Shown one piece after another: positions 27,260 to 36,063 of a stretch of 64,000 nt of DNA (positions within the stretch are counted from its first letter, which is position 1; each line of letters opens with the position of its first letter). The notes under the pieces were generated by a model. It was given only the letters and a program-made list of their open reading frames with translations. It had not been told where the DNA came from and ran no database searches. The stretch comes from Aquabacter sp965279295 (lineage in GTDB: Bacteria > Pseudomonadota > Alphaproteobacteria > Rhizobiales > Xanthobacteraceae), in NCBI GenBank assembly GCA_965279295.1, contig CBDIHQ010000017.1; one strand, 5' to 3'. Made by a program: the position numbers and the translations under genes.

Positions 27260-27376
27260 GGCGACGACGATGCGCACGGGCCGGTTGGGATAGGCCTCCG
27301 CCCGGGCACTGGGCCCGAGCAGCGCCGCGGACGTCAGGCCGGCAAGGGAGCCGGCCAGGAATGTTCTCCTCCTGAT
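27260..27376 (-). pseudogene. Remnant of a tripartite tricarboxylate receptor (TctC/Bug) gene, 5' end only
   Basis: On the minus strand, after a GGAGG site, the frame reads IRRRTFLAGSLAGLTSAALL then GPSARAEAYPNRPVRIVVA. This is the twin-arginine signal peptide and first strand (YPNRPVRIVV) typical of Bug/TctC receptors. The expected start codon is ATC rather than ATG and the homology stops after 39 residues, where the usual PPGGxxD is missing. The remaining 27053-27259 shows no receptor sequence in any frame. It is a decayed gene fragment downstream of the truncated dehydratase gene. Confidence 0.7.
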
Positions 27377-27455
27377 GGCGTTTCCTCCGAAGTTTTGTTT
27401 CGTTTATTCAGGTCCGCCGGCTTTTGCCGGTCAGTTTACTCAGATCTTGCGTGTC

Positions 27456-28268
27456 TCAGATGTTGCGGGACGGCAGGGCGACGGTGCCGCCGCCGATCAC
27501 CGAAAGCTCTCCATCCTTGTTCGCCGCGGACTGTTCGACCTCGAACAAATGACGGCCGTTCTCCACCCGCTTGCCGGTGGCTTTCCCGTCGATGAAAAGG
27601 AGATCGCCTTCGGGATTGTGACGGCGAAGCTTGCTGTGGGCGCGCACCAGGAAGCCGTCGTCGCCCATCCAGTTGGTGAGGTGATGGGTCAGCCACGAGC
27701 ACCGCTCCGGGCGGTAATCATAGGCGCCGGGGGCACCCACCATGAGCGCCATCTCGGGCTCCCAATGGACGCGCTCGGGGCAATCGGGAATGCCGAAACG
27801 GTTCTTGATGCCGAGGCCGGGAGGGTTGCGCACCTGCTGCCACGCCAGCTTGTTGGCGCGGATATAGAGCCCGCCCCAGCCCTGGGCATAGGCGATGAAG
27901 CCGGTGACGGCCATCGGCTCCTTGGCCATGGTGGGAAGCTTGTCGCCCACCTGGACATCCTCGTAATCGCGGGGAACCGCACCGCGAACCTCTTCCTGGG
28001 TATACAGCCGATAGACCCGGTCCAGTTCTTCCTCGGTGTATTTGCGCGGGGGGCGGGCCTTTACTTCGGTATATTTTCTGCCCTGCTCGCGCGCGGCGTC
28101 GCGATGGGTGCGGAAACACCAGCTTTCGGCTTCAGCGATCAGGTCGCCTCCCGCGCCGTAGAATTCCACATGATAGACCTGCCGGATGGCGCGACCGGCG
28201 AAGGTAGTCTCGTGCTCCACGAGGTCGGACAGCCAGGCCTCGGTGCTGATTTCTTCGTTACGACGCAC
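27456..28268 (-). pseudogene. 5'-truncated FAS1-like / MaoC-type acyl dehydratase
   Basis: The frame encodes the C-terminal two thirds of a double-hotdog acyl-CoA dehydratase-like protein (270 residues from a GTG; family members are nearly 400). In-frame codons upstream of the GTG continue the homology (GADWRWQRWV), but a TGA at 28299-28301 closes the frame, and the first hotdog strands with the usual PPxFL segment are missing. The C-terminal half (LTHHLTNWMGDDGFLVRAH ... VENGRHLFEVEQSA) looks intact. It may be a dead gene, or a shortened product expressed from the GTG. Confidence 0.7.
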
Positions 28269-28657
28269 CCACCGTTGCCAGCGCCAGTCGGCGCCGGATC
28301 AGCGACCGGCTTTCTCGCAGCTTGAGATGGAGTGGTTGGGTTAATTCCAGACACAGGTGCCGAGACTGATTTCGTCGTGCCGCACTTTGTACCGGGCACC
28401 TCGGGACGCATGAGCCTGCGGCAAGGAAATTGGTTCTCCGATCTCGTAAACATCGCGGCGGCCGAGGCGCATTTGCGTTCGAGGTGCGCCCTGCGCTTCG
28501 CCTACCGCTCACGCGTCGCTATTCACATTTCGCATCCTGCTGTTGATATTTATTATGGGATCGTATGGTCCCCTTGCCCTAAGCTGATCTACGCCATGGG
28601 TCAAAAATCCAGGCATCTACCAAGAAAAGCAAAAAACAACAGGGAGGGACAACAACA
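28269..28657. other. Gene-free AT-richer gap
   Basis: 389 bases between the truncated dehydratase gene and a binding-protein gene. No coding homology to the missing dehydratase N-terminus was found in the three minus frames. It must contain the promoter of the 28658 operon; AT-rich sequence around 28525-28570 is the best place, without a clear -35/-10 pair. Confidence 0.4.
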
Positions 28658-29890
28658 ATGAAGACGCTTCCGCGCATCGATTCTGTCGTCATCGGACTTG
28701 CTCTGGCCCTTTCCGCGTCCGCGATACCTGCAAGGGCACAGGCACCTGACGTAAAGATCGCGATCATCGCGCCGGTTTCCGGCCCCATGGCGCGCCAGGG
28801 CGACCTGATGCGCAAGGGTGCTGAACTGGCGATCGAGGACGTCAACAAGCAGGGCGGGATCAAGTCTCTCAATGGCGCCAAGCTCAGCCTCATGGTCGAG
28901 GATGCCGGCGACAAGGTGGAGACCGCCAAGAATGCCGCGCAGCGCCTCGTGGCGAACCGCCAGGGCGTGGTGGCCGGCACCGGCGCGTGGAGTTCCTCGC
29001 TCACCCTCGCCGTCACCGAAGTGACCGAGCGCGCCGGGCTTCCCTGGGTGACGCTCTCCTATGCCGACCAGATCACCGACCGCGGCTTCAAATACGTGGT
29101 CCAGACGGTGCCGATCGCCAGCGCTCTTGCGCTCAACGCTATGCCCACCGTGCTCGACATGGCCCAGGCCGCAACCGGCACCCGACCCACCAAGGTTGCC
29201 ATCATTTCCGATAGCACTGCGGCCTCTCAGGCCTTCGTCCAGCCGCTGCGGGACGGCGGCTTCCAGAAGCTCGGCGTCACCGTGGTCGTCGATGATGTTT
29301 TCACGCCGCCGCTCACCGACGCGACCGCTATGGTGCAGAAGCTGCGGGCGACCAAGCCGGACTTCCTGCTGTTCTATTCCACCGGCTTCCCGGACGCGAA
29401 GCTGGTGCTCACCAAGATGAACGAGTTCGGTCTCGGCAAGGGCAAGTTGCCGGCGGTCACGGTCGGCGTGCAACTGGCGAGCCCGGAAATCCTCAAGGCG
29501 GTGGGCCCGGAATTGCTCCAGGGCCTCATCGTGGTGGCGCCCAACTGGCCCTCCAAGTCCCAGGAGGCGGCGCTGCCCAGCCTCACCAGCCGAAGCGGCG
29601 AGCCGTGGCTCGGGCAGGACACCATCAGCACCTATGGCGATGTCATGCTGATCCGGGACGCGCTTGAGCGGGCCGGCTCCACCGATAGCGACAAGGTCAT
29701 GCTGGCCCTGCGCGCCACCGATCGCAAAGACGGCCCGGCGGACTTCTACCTCGGCGACCGCCTGGCCTTCGACGACAAGGGTCGCCGGGTGGGCGGTGCG
29801 GTCGGCCTCATTCAGTGGCAGGACGGGCTGCCCTATCTGATCTGGCCCCGCGAGGATGCGGTCCGCACGCCGCTTTGGCCGAAGCCCTGA
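28658..29890 (+). CDS. Branched-chain-amino-acid-type ABC importer binding protein
   Basis: A 410-residue periplasmic binding protein (family 6, LivJ/UrtA-like) with a signal peptide (cleavage near PARA-QA, residue about 28). The type I fold is shown by IAIIAPVSGPMARQGDLMRKGAELAIEDVN-type strands (shortened here: SGPMARQGDLMRKG), AGTGAWSSSLTLAVTEV and GDVMLIRDALERAGS. GGAGGGA lies 13 bases before the ATG. It leads a Liv-type operon; members bind amino acids, ureas, amides or aromatic acids. The neighbouring enzymes suggest a carboxylate ligand. Confidence 0.9.
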   Translation: MKTLPRIDSVVIGLALALSASAIPARAQAPDVKIAIIAPVSGPMARQGDLMRKGAELAIEDVNKQGGIKSLNGAKLSLMVEDAGDKVETAKNAAQRLVANRQGVVAGTGAWSSSLTLAVTEVTERAGLPWVTLSYADQITDRGFKYVVQTVPIASALALNAMPTVLDMAQAATGTRPTKVAIISDSTAASQAFVQPLRDGGFQKLGVTVVVDDVFTPPLTDATAMVQKLRATKPDFLLFYSTGFPDAKLVLTKMNEFGLGKGKLPAVTVGVQLASPEILKAVGPELLQGLIVVAPNWPSKSQEAALPSLTSRSGEPWLGQDTISTYGDVMLIRDALERAGSTDSDKVMLALRATDRKDGPADFYLGDRLAFDDKGRRVGGAVGLIQWQDGLPYLIWPREDAVRTPLWPKP

Positions 29891-29896
29891 GGGGTC

Positions 29897-29994
29897 TTCC
29901 CTCCCTCGCAAGCGGGAGAGGGGTGTGTGGAGCTGAAACCGTGAGCGCCTGCCGAATAGCCCTCTCCCGCTTGCGGGGGAGGGTTGGGAGGGGG
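29897..29994. repeat. Palindromic intergenic repeat, copy 5 (inverted pair, reversed order)
   Basis: A shortened right-type unit (29897-29922) comes before a full left-type unit (29960-29994), the reverse of copies 1, 2 and 4. It lies between binding protein and permease genes of one operon. Confidence 0.82.
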
Positions 29995-30090
29995 CCGGCA
30001 ACGCCCGACTAAGCCCAGCCGGATTCAAGACAAAAAGAAACGCTCCGAGGCCGGCTCGCGGCGGAAACTACACAAGGACCCACAAGGCAC

Positions 30091-31050
30091 ATGCTGCAAT
30101 CGCTTCCCGCCCTGGAGACCGTACTCCAGACCATCGCCACGGGTCTGCTGGTGGGCTTCACCTATGGCCTCATGTGCGTCGCGCTGGGACTGATCTTCGG
30201 CATCATGCGCCTGATCAATTTCGCTCAGGGCGACTTCCTCATGCTGGGGATGTATTTCGCCGTCGCGGTGCTCTCCGGGCTCGGCCTGGGCAGCTTCATG
30301 GGACCCTTGCCGGCACTGCTGCTTGCGGCGCTGGCGTCGATCCCCGTGTTCTTCGTCGTCGGCTGGATCATCCACAAGCTGCTGCTGGCGCGCATCGGTG
30401 CCAATAGGAAGATGACCGAGGGCGAGGTGCATCAGACCCAGCTCATCATGACCTTGGGCATCTCCCTGGTGCTGTCCAACGGCGCGCTCATGGTGTTCGG
30501 CTCGACGCCGGTTTCGCTCAATACCCCCATGGCCTCTCAGGCCTTCGTGCTCGACCCGTTCGGCGGCGCCGACGTGCTGGTGTTCCTGAACGAGGCCCGG
30601 GTGCTGGCGGCGGTGGCGGCGCTGCTCGCGACCGGCGGCCTCTATGCGCTGCTCCACCGCACCGATCTCGGCCGCAAGCTGCGGGCTTCCGCCGACAACC
30701 CGCTGGCGGCCACCTACATGGGGATCGACGTGATCCTCTCCTATCGTGTCACCTTCGGGCTCGGCTTCGGCCTGACGGCGCTCGCAGGGGTCATGGTGGC
30801 GACCTACTACCCGTTCCAGCCCTATGTCGGTTTGGACTTCGTGATCGTCATGTATGCCGGGGTGGTGCTGGGGGGCATGGGCTCGGTGATGGGCTCGTTC
30901 TGGGGCGGGGTGATTATCGGCCTGGTCCAGCAGCTTTCCACCCTTGTGCTGCCCATGCAATTGCAGGGCACGACAGTCTTCGTCGTGTTCTTGCTGATCT
31001 TGCTGATCCGTCCGCAAGGATTGTTCGGCCGCAGCGTGGAGCGCGCCTGA
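30091..31050 (+). CDS. Liv-type ABC importer permease LivH
   Basis: A 319-residue inner-membrane permease with about eight hydrophobic segments. Family features are GLMCVALGLIFGIMRLINFAQGDFL near the N-terminus and the cytoplasmic loop RASADNPLAATYMGID, followed by FVIVMYAGVVLGGMGSVMGSFWGG. It pairs with the LivM part of the next gene, which starts three bases after its stop codon. Confidence 0.92.
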   Translation: MLQSLPALETVLQTIATGLLVGFTYGLMCVALGLIFGIMRLINFAQGDFLMLGMYFAVAVLSGLGLGSFMGPLPALLLAALASIPVFFVVGWIIHKLLLARIGANRKMTEGEVHQTQLIMTLGISLVLSNGALMVFGSTPVSLNTPMASQAFVLDPFGGADVLVFLNEARVLAAVAALLATGGLYALLHRTDLGRKLRASADNPLAATYMGIDVILSYRVTFGLGFGLTALAGVMVATYYPFQPYVGLDFVIVMYAGVVLGGMGSVMGSFWGGVIIGLVQQLSTLVLPMQLQGTTVFVVFLLILLIRPQGLFGRSVERA

Positions 31051-31053
31051 GCC

Positions 31054-32814
31054 ATGTTCAGCACACACCCATTGCGCGCCTATCTCGCCGTGGCCGCGCT
31101 TGCAGCGATCTACATTGGGCTGATCTTCCTGGTGGAGAACTCCTATTACCAGTTGATCCTCGCCCTGGTGCCGATCTGGGCGGTGATGGGCCTGTCCTGG
31201 AATGTCTTCTCCGGCTATTCCGGCCTGGTCTCGTTCGGACATGCGGCCTTCTTCGGCCTCGGCGCCTACACAACCACGTTGCTGTTCGCCAAGGGCGGGA
31301 TTACTCCCTGGCTCGGCATCCCGGCGGCGGCGCTGATGGGCTCCATCGCCGGGTTGGTGATCGGCGCCATTACCTTCCGGCTGCGCGGCCATTACTTCGC
31401 GCTGGCCATGCTCGCCTATCCCCTGGCCATGCTCTACGTGTTCGAGTGGGCGGGCTTTCAGGAGGTCTCCTTCCCCATGAAGCGGGGCGAGGCGTTCGCC
31501 TATATGCAGTTCCAGGACCAGAGGTGGAACGCGCTGATCGCGCTCGGCCTGCTGGTGATCGCGATGCTGGTCTCGCTGAGGGTGGAGCGGTCGCGCTTCG
31601 GCTTGTCGCTGCTGGCGGTGAAGCAGAACGAGATCGCAGCGGAAGTCGCCGGCATCGACAGCATGCGCTGGAAGCTCAAGGCGATCGCGCTCAGCGGCGC
31701 CCTGGCCGGTGCCGCCGGTGGCTTCTATGCCGTGGTGCTGCTGGTGGTGACGCCCCACACCGTGTTCGGCCTTGCGACCTCCGCGCAGGCGTTGATCGTC
31801 ACCATGTTCGGCGGGGTGGGCACGCTCTGGGGCCCGGTGGTGGGCGCGGCGATCCTCGTGCCGGTGTCCGAACTGCTGCATGCCGAACTCGGCAGCCGCC
31901 TACCCGGCATTCAGGGGGTGGTGTTCGGCCTCGCCATCATGGTCGTGATGATGAAGATGCCCCAGGGCATCGCCCTCGCGGTGCGCGATCGGTTCTTCGC
32001 CAAGCCGGGCCGTCCGGCGGGCGCCGCGGTGAGCCCCATCGAGCATATCACTGCCCCCTTCACCCTACCGGAAAGTGCCGAAACGGTGCTCGACGTCCAC
32101 GGCATTTCGCGCAGCTTCGGCGGGGTTAAGGCGCTCAGCGATGTCACGCTTCAGGTCCGCAAGCAGGAGATCCTCGGCATCATCGGGCCGAACGGCGCGG
32201 GCAAGACCACCCTGTTCAATGTGCTCAACGGACTGGTGGCGCCCCATTCCGGCCGTATCCGGCTTTCGGGGCGCGACATGGCTGGCCTCAAGCCCAGCCG
32301 GATCTGCGCGCTGGGCGTCGGGCGCACCTTTCAGGTGGCGCGGGTGTTCGGCCGCATGTCGCTGCTGGAGAACGTGGCGGTCGGCGCCTTCGTTGGTACG
32401 AAGGGCGATGCCGAAGCGGCGCAGCGGGCGCGGGAGGCGCTGGCGCGGGTCGGCATCGGCCATCTCGCCTCCGCCCCGGCGGACACGCTGACCAATTACG
32501 AACTGCGCCTCATGGAGGTCGCGCGCGCTCTTGCCGGCGGTCCGCTCATCCTGCTGTTAGACGAGCCGTTCGCGGGGCTCGACACCAATGAGATCCGGGC
32601 CTTCATGGGGCTGATCCGCATGTTGCGGGACCAGGGCATGACGGTCGCCATCATCGAGCACACCATGCACGCGATGATGCAACTGGTGGATCGGTTCGTG
32701 GTGCTGGACCATGGCTGTGTCATCGCCGATGGCGCGCCGCGCGAGGTGGTGCGGGACCGCACCGTCATCACCGCCTATCTCGGCGAGAAATGGGTGCCCG
32801 ATGCTGTCGCTTGA
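31054..32814 (+). CDS. Fused Liv-type permease and ATPase (LivM-LivG)
   Basis: A 586-residue fusion. Residues about 1-310 are a LivM permease (NVFSGYSGLVSFGHAAFFGLGAY; AVKQNEIAAEVAGIDSMRWK). After a linker, residues about 342-586 are a LivG ATPase with Walker A GPNGAGKTT, signature region LTNYELRLMEVARALAGGP (the usual LSYG-Q is altered to LTNYELR), Walker B LILLLDEPFAGLD and the switch His in IIEHTMHAM. Such fusions occur in alphaproteobacteria. The end overlaps livF by 14 bases. Confidence 0.92.
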   Translation: MFSTHPLRAYLAVAALAAIYIGLIFLVENSYYQLILALVPIWAVMGLSWNVFSGYSGLVSFGHAAFFGLGAYTTTLLFAKGGITPWLGIPAAALMGSIAGLVIGAITFRLRGHYFALAMLAYPLAMLYVFEWAGFQEVSFPMKRGEAFAYMQFQDQRWNALIALGLLVIAMLVSLRVERSRFGLSLLAVKQNEIAAEVAGIDSMRWKLKAIALSGALAGAAGGFYAVVLLVVTPHTVFGLATSAQALIVTMFGGVGTLWGPVVGAAILVPVSELLHAELGSRLPGIQGVVFGLAIMVVMMKMPQGIALAVRDRFFAKPGRPAGAAVSPIEHITAPFTLPESAETVLDVHGISRSFGGVKALSDVTLQVRKQEILGIIGPNGAGKTTLFNVLNGLVAPHSGRIRLSGRDMAGLKPSRICALGVGRTFQVARVFGRMSLLENVAVGAFVGTKGDAEAAQRAREALARVGIGHLASAPADTLTNYELRLMEVARALAGGPLILLLDEPFAGLDTNEIRAFMGLIRMLRDQGMTVAIIEHTMHAMMQLVDRFVVLDHGCVIADGAPREVVRDRTVITAYLGEKWVPDAVA

Positions 32815-33508
32815 TGGGGTATGCGTGCGTTATGGCGGCCTCTCCGCTCTGACCGATGTTTCGCTCGATATCGCCGAGGGGGATTTCATCACCGTCATCG
32901 GGCCGAACGGCGCGGGCAAGACCACGCTGCTGAAGGCGATCTCCGGCGTGGTCCCGCTCGCCGCCGGGCGGATTTCCTTCGAGGGCCGCGACCTTACCAA
33001 AGTACCCTCTCAGAAGCGCCCGCATCTCGGCCTGGCCCATGTGCCGGAGAATAGGCAAGTCTTCGGCGGACTGTCGGTGCTGGAAAACCTCGAACTCGGC
33101 ACCACCGCTCTGGTGGACCGCAACAAGCGCCAGGACATCATCGAATATGTGATGGACCTATTCCCGATCCTGCGCGAGCGGATGACCCAACTCGCCGGCA
33201 CCCTCTCCGGCGGGCAGCAGCAGATGCTGGCGATCGGGCGGGGCCTTGCGTCCTCGCCCCGCGTGCTGCTGTTGGACGAGCCGTCGATGGGCCTCGCGCC
33301 CAGCATCGTCGAAACGATCTTCGAGCGCATCGCCCGCATCCACCGCGAGACCCGCCTCACCGTGGTGCTGGTGGAGCAGCGCGCCGTGGAGGCGCTGGAA
33401 CTGTGCACCCGCGCCTATGTGCTCACCACCGGCCGCGTGGTCGCCACCGGATCGGGCCGGGACCTGATGCGCAACGAAGCGGTCAGCCGGGCGTATCTCG
33501 GCGCCTGA
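32801..33508 (+). CDS. Liv-type ABC importer ATPase LivF
   Basis: A 235-residue ATPase with Walker A GPNGAGKTT, signature LSGGQQQML, Walker B VLLLDEPSMGLAP and the VLVEQ switch region in which Gln/Glu follow as usual for LivF. ATG 32801 starts within the end of the fused gene upstream. It forms the asymmetric ATPase pair with the LivG domain. Confidence 0.93.
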   Translation: MLSLDGVCVRYGGLSALTDVSLDIAEGDFITVIGPNGAGKTTLLKAISGVVPLAAGRISFEGRDLTKVPSQKRPHLGLAHVPENRQVFGGLSVLENLELGTTALVDRNKRQDIIEYVMDLFPILRERMTQLAGTLSGGQQQMLAIGRGLASSPRVLLLDEPSMGLAPSIVETIFERIARIHRETRLTVVLVEQRAVEALELCTRAYVLTTGRVVATGSGRDLMRNEAVSRAYLGA

Positions 33509-33527
33509 TCCAACGGAGGGGACGCGC

Positions 33528-34265
33528 GTGTGTGAGGGATGTCTCAAGCCGAAGTCAGGATGGCGCGGCTTCATGGAGATGCCGGAGGCGCGGCCGTTCA
33601 CGCCGGTCGGCGACTGGGTGGACCTTTCGCACCCCGTCAATGCGCAGATGCCCTGCGCCTCCATCTTTCCGACGCCGAGCTTCACCGCCCTGCGCGAGGT
33701 GCCGAGAGACCCCTTCAACGTTACCGAGATTCGCATGGTGGCGCATGCGGGCACCCATGTGGATTCCCCGCGCCATTATTTCAACGATGCGCCGGGGTTC
33801 GAGGGTATCCCGCTCGACCGGCTCTGCGGAACGGGTGTGGTCTGGCACCTGCCGCAGATGCCAGACGCGGTCATTCCGCTGGCGGTGCTTCAGAGCGCGG
33901 CGCCCGCCTTGCGGCCGGGCGATATTTTGGCGATCGACACCGGCTGGACCGCCAAGGCCGGCACCGCAGACTATGAGCGGCACCCCAGCCTGTCCACGGA
34001 GGCGGCGGAATGGCTGGTGGCCCAGCGCATCAAGCTGTTCGCCTGCGATTTCGCAACGCCCGACCTTGTCTATCATCTGCGCCAGCCGGGGTTCGACTGG
34101 CCTGTCCACCGTGCTTTGCTGGGCGATGGCGTGCTGGTCTGTGAGCACCTCACCGGCCATGCGGCGCTTGCCGGACGGCGCGTGGAATTCGTCTTCGGCG
34201 CGCTCAATGTCACCGCCTGCGACGGCGCGCCCGCTCGCGTGATGGCGCGGCCGGTCGCGGACTGA
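33528..34265 (+). CDS. Cyclase family protein (kynurenine formamidase-like metal hydrolase)
   Basis: A 245-residue cyclase/KynB-fold hydrolase. The signature AHAGTHVDSPRHYF carries the HxGTHxDxxxH metal ligands (about residues 71-83) and a later His in the C-terminal strand region (CEHLTGH). Members open lactams, amides or isatin-like rings. The start is GTG at 33528, supported by GGAGGG seven bases upstream. It lies directly after livF, so it may act on the imported compound. Substrate unknown. Confidence 0.87.
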   Translation: MCEGCLKPKSGWRGFMEMPEARPFTPVGDWVDLSHPVNAQMPCASIFPTPSFTALREVPRDPFNVTEIRMVAHAGTHVDSPRHYFNDAPGFEGIPLDRLCGTGVVWHLPQMPDAVIPLAVLQSAAPALRPGDILAIDTGWTAKAGTADYERHPSLSTEAAEWLVAQRIKLFACDFATPDLVYHLRQPGFDWPVHRALLGDGVLVCEHLTGHAALAGRRVEFVFGALNVTACDGAPARVMARPVAD

Positions 34266-34271
34266 GCCCGC

Positions 34272-34287
34272 GACCGGCGCACCGGTC
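34272..34287. terminator. Short hairpin between convergent genes
   Basis: GACCGG-CGCA-CCGGTC lies between the convergent cyclase and aldehyde dehydrogenase genes. The stem is only 6 bp and no T-run follows. Confidence 0.3.
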
Positions 34288-35780
34288 TAGACGCGCACCG
34301 CGAATGGATCGCGTGCGTCCTCCGAGAAATCCACCATCACGTTCTTGGTGCGCAGGAATTCGTAAAGTCCAGCCTCGCCGCGCTCGCGCCCGTAGCCGCT
34401 CTCCTTCACCCCGCCGAACGGCGTTTGGGCGGCGGAGGCGCGGTAGGTGTTGACCCATACCATGCCGGAATTGATGGCGCGGCTGACCCGCAGCGCCCGG
34501 TTGAGGTTCTGTGTCCAGATGCCGGAAGCGAGCCCGTAGCGGGTGTCGTTGCCGATGGCGATCGCCTCCTCCTCGGTGTCGAATGGGATGATCGAGAGCA
34601 CCGGCCCAAACACCTCTTCCTGTGCGATGTGCATGTCGTTGCGCACGTCGGCGAAAATGGTGGGCTTCACGAACAGGCCGTTCGCGAGCGCTCCTTCGCG
34701 CGCCGCCTCACCGCCCGCCATAAGGGTGGCGCCATCGGTCTTGGCGGTCTCGATGAAGGACATGATGGTGTTGAACTGCGGCTCGTTGGCCGCAGTGCCC
34801 ATCTCGGTTCCCGGGTCCAGCGGGTCACCGAGCTTGATGATCTTGGCGCGGGCCGAGAGGCGATCCACCATCTCCTGATATACGCCGCGCTGCACCAGCA
34901 GCCGCGAGCCGGCGATGCACGTCTGCCCGGTGGCGGCGAAGATGCCTGCGAGCGCGCCGACCGTGGCGCGGTCGATGTCGGCATCGTCGAACACGATGTT
35001 AGGGGACTTTCCGCCCAACTCCATGATGACCGGGATGAGCATCTTGCCGGCGGCGGCGGCGATGCGCCGTCCGGTGTGGGGACTGCCGGTGAAGGAAATC
35101 TTGTCGACCCCGCCACCCTCGACCAGAGCGGCACCGGTGCGGCCATCGCCCGTCACCACGTTGAACACGCCGGGCGGGAAGCCGGCCTTCTCCACCAGAC
35201 TGGCGAATTCCAGAGTCGTGACCGAGGCATGCTCGGAGGGCTTCACCACCACGCAATTGCCCGCCGCCAGTGCCGCCGGCAGCTTGTTGGCGAGCAGCGC
35301 CATGGGCGAGTTCCAGGCGGTGATGAGGCCCACCACGCCAAGTGCTTCATAGCTCGCGTAATCGAATACATTCTGCTGGTCGAGCGGGATCACCTGGCCG
35401 AAGATCTTGTCGGCATATCCCGCATAGAAGCGGTAGATGCGGGCTGAAAACGGCATCTGCGCGCGGGTCTCACGGATAACCTTGCCGTTGTCGGTGCTCT
35501 CCATGCGGCCGAAGCGGTCGGCATTCTCTTCCAGAAGATCAGCGAGACGCAGCAGCAGACGACCGCGCTCCAGGCCGCTGACATGCCGCCATGTAGTCTC
35601 GAAACAGGTTCGCGCCGCCGCCACCGCCGCCGCGACATCCGCTGCGCCGGCCTGTGAGACCAGCGCCCAGGGCTGCTGGGTGAAGGGATTATAGGTCGGG
35701 AAGGTCTCCCCAGCCTCGGGCGTCACCCAGCGGCCGTCGATAAAGAGCTGATAGGTCTTCAGGTTTCCTGGCGCATTCAT
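34287..35780 (-). CDS. NAD(P)-dependent aldehyde dehydrogenase
   Basis: A 497-residue ALDH superfamily enzyme. The general base Glu is in MELGGKSPNIV, the nucleophile Cys in GQTCIAGSR, and the N-terminal FAILNPFTQ-type region and C-terminal PFGGVKESGYGRE are typical. It matches the betaine aldehyde/5-carboxymethyl-2-hydroxymuconate semialdehyde branch in length. It is divergent from the GMC oxidoreductase gene, which could supply its aldehyde by oxidising an alcohol (inference). Confidence 0.93.
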   Translation of the reverse strand: MNAPGNLKTYQLFIDGRWVTPEAGETFPTYNPFTQQPWALVSQAGAADVAAAVAAARTCFETTWRHVSGLERGRLLLRLADLLEENADRFGRMESTDNGKVIRETRAQMPFSARIYRFYAGYADKIFGQVIPLDQQNVFDYASYEALGVVGLITAWNSPMALLANKLPAALAAGNCVVVKPSEHASVTTLEFASLVEKAGFPPGVFNVVTGDGRTGAALVEGGGVDKISFTGSPHTGRRIAAAAGKMLIPVIMELGGKSPNIVFDDADIDRATVGALAGIFAATGQTCIAGSRLLVQRGVYQEMVDRLSARAKIIKLGDPLDPGTEMGTAANEPQFNTIMSFIETAKTDGATLMAGGEAAREGALANGLFVKPTIFADVRNDMHIAQEEVFGPVLSIIPFDTEEEAIAIGNDTRYGLASGIWTQNLNRALRVSRAINSGMVWVNTYRASAAQTPFGGVKESGYGRERGEAGLYEFLRTKNVMVDFSEDARDPFAVRV

Positions 35781-35843
35781 CCCTGCGGCTCCGTTCGATC
35801 ATCTTGCGCGGAAGCTAGACGCTACGGGGATGCCGAAAAAATA

Positions 35844-35855
35844 CCAATATTGGTG
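35844..35855. promoter_or_regulatory. Palindromic operator candidate ACCAATATTGGT
   Basis: A perfect 12-bp palindrome in an AT-rich patch, 63 bases upstream of the minus-strand aldehyde dehydrogenase start and in the 283-base divergent gap before the GMC gene. Its position fits a repressor or LysR-type site controlling one or both genes. The cognate regulator is unknown. Confidence 0.5.
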
Positions 35856-36063
35856 TCCGCGATGCCCGGTAAACATACTGGCCGCCTCCGGTCCATCCCC
35901 GTGCTATGCGTCAGCCGCATACTGAAGGCTCTTTCGTGATTATCCCTGGATGGTGGAGCCTCTTATGGTCCGACCCGTACAGGATTATTGTCCAGGGCAA
36001 CTGCCGCAGGCGCCTTTTTCGGGCGTGATGGAACGGCGGGCCAGGAAACGACGAGGACATGGG

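Noticed and set aside
30025..31881. A 618-codon minus-strand open frame opposite livH and livM
   Set aside because: Composition is almost entirely H, R, Q, G, E and D, typical of antisense frames in GC-rich DNA.
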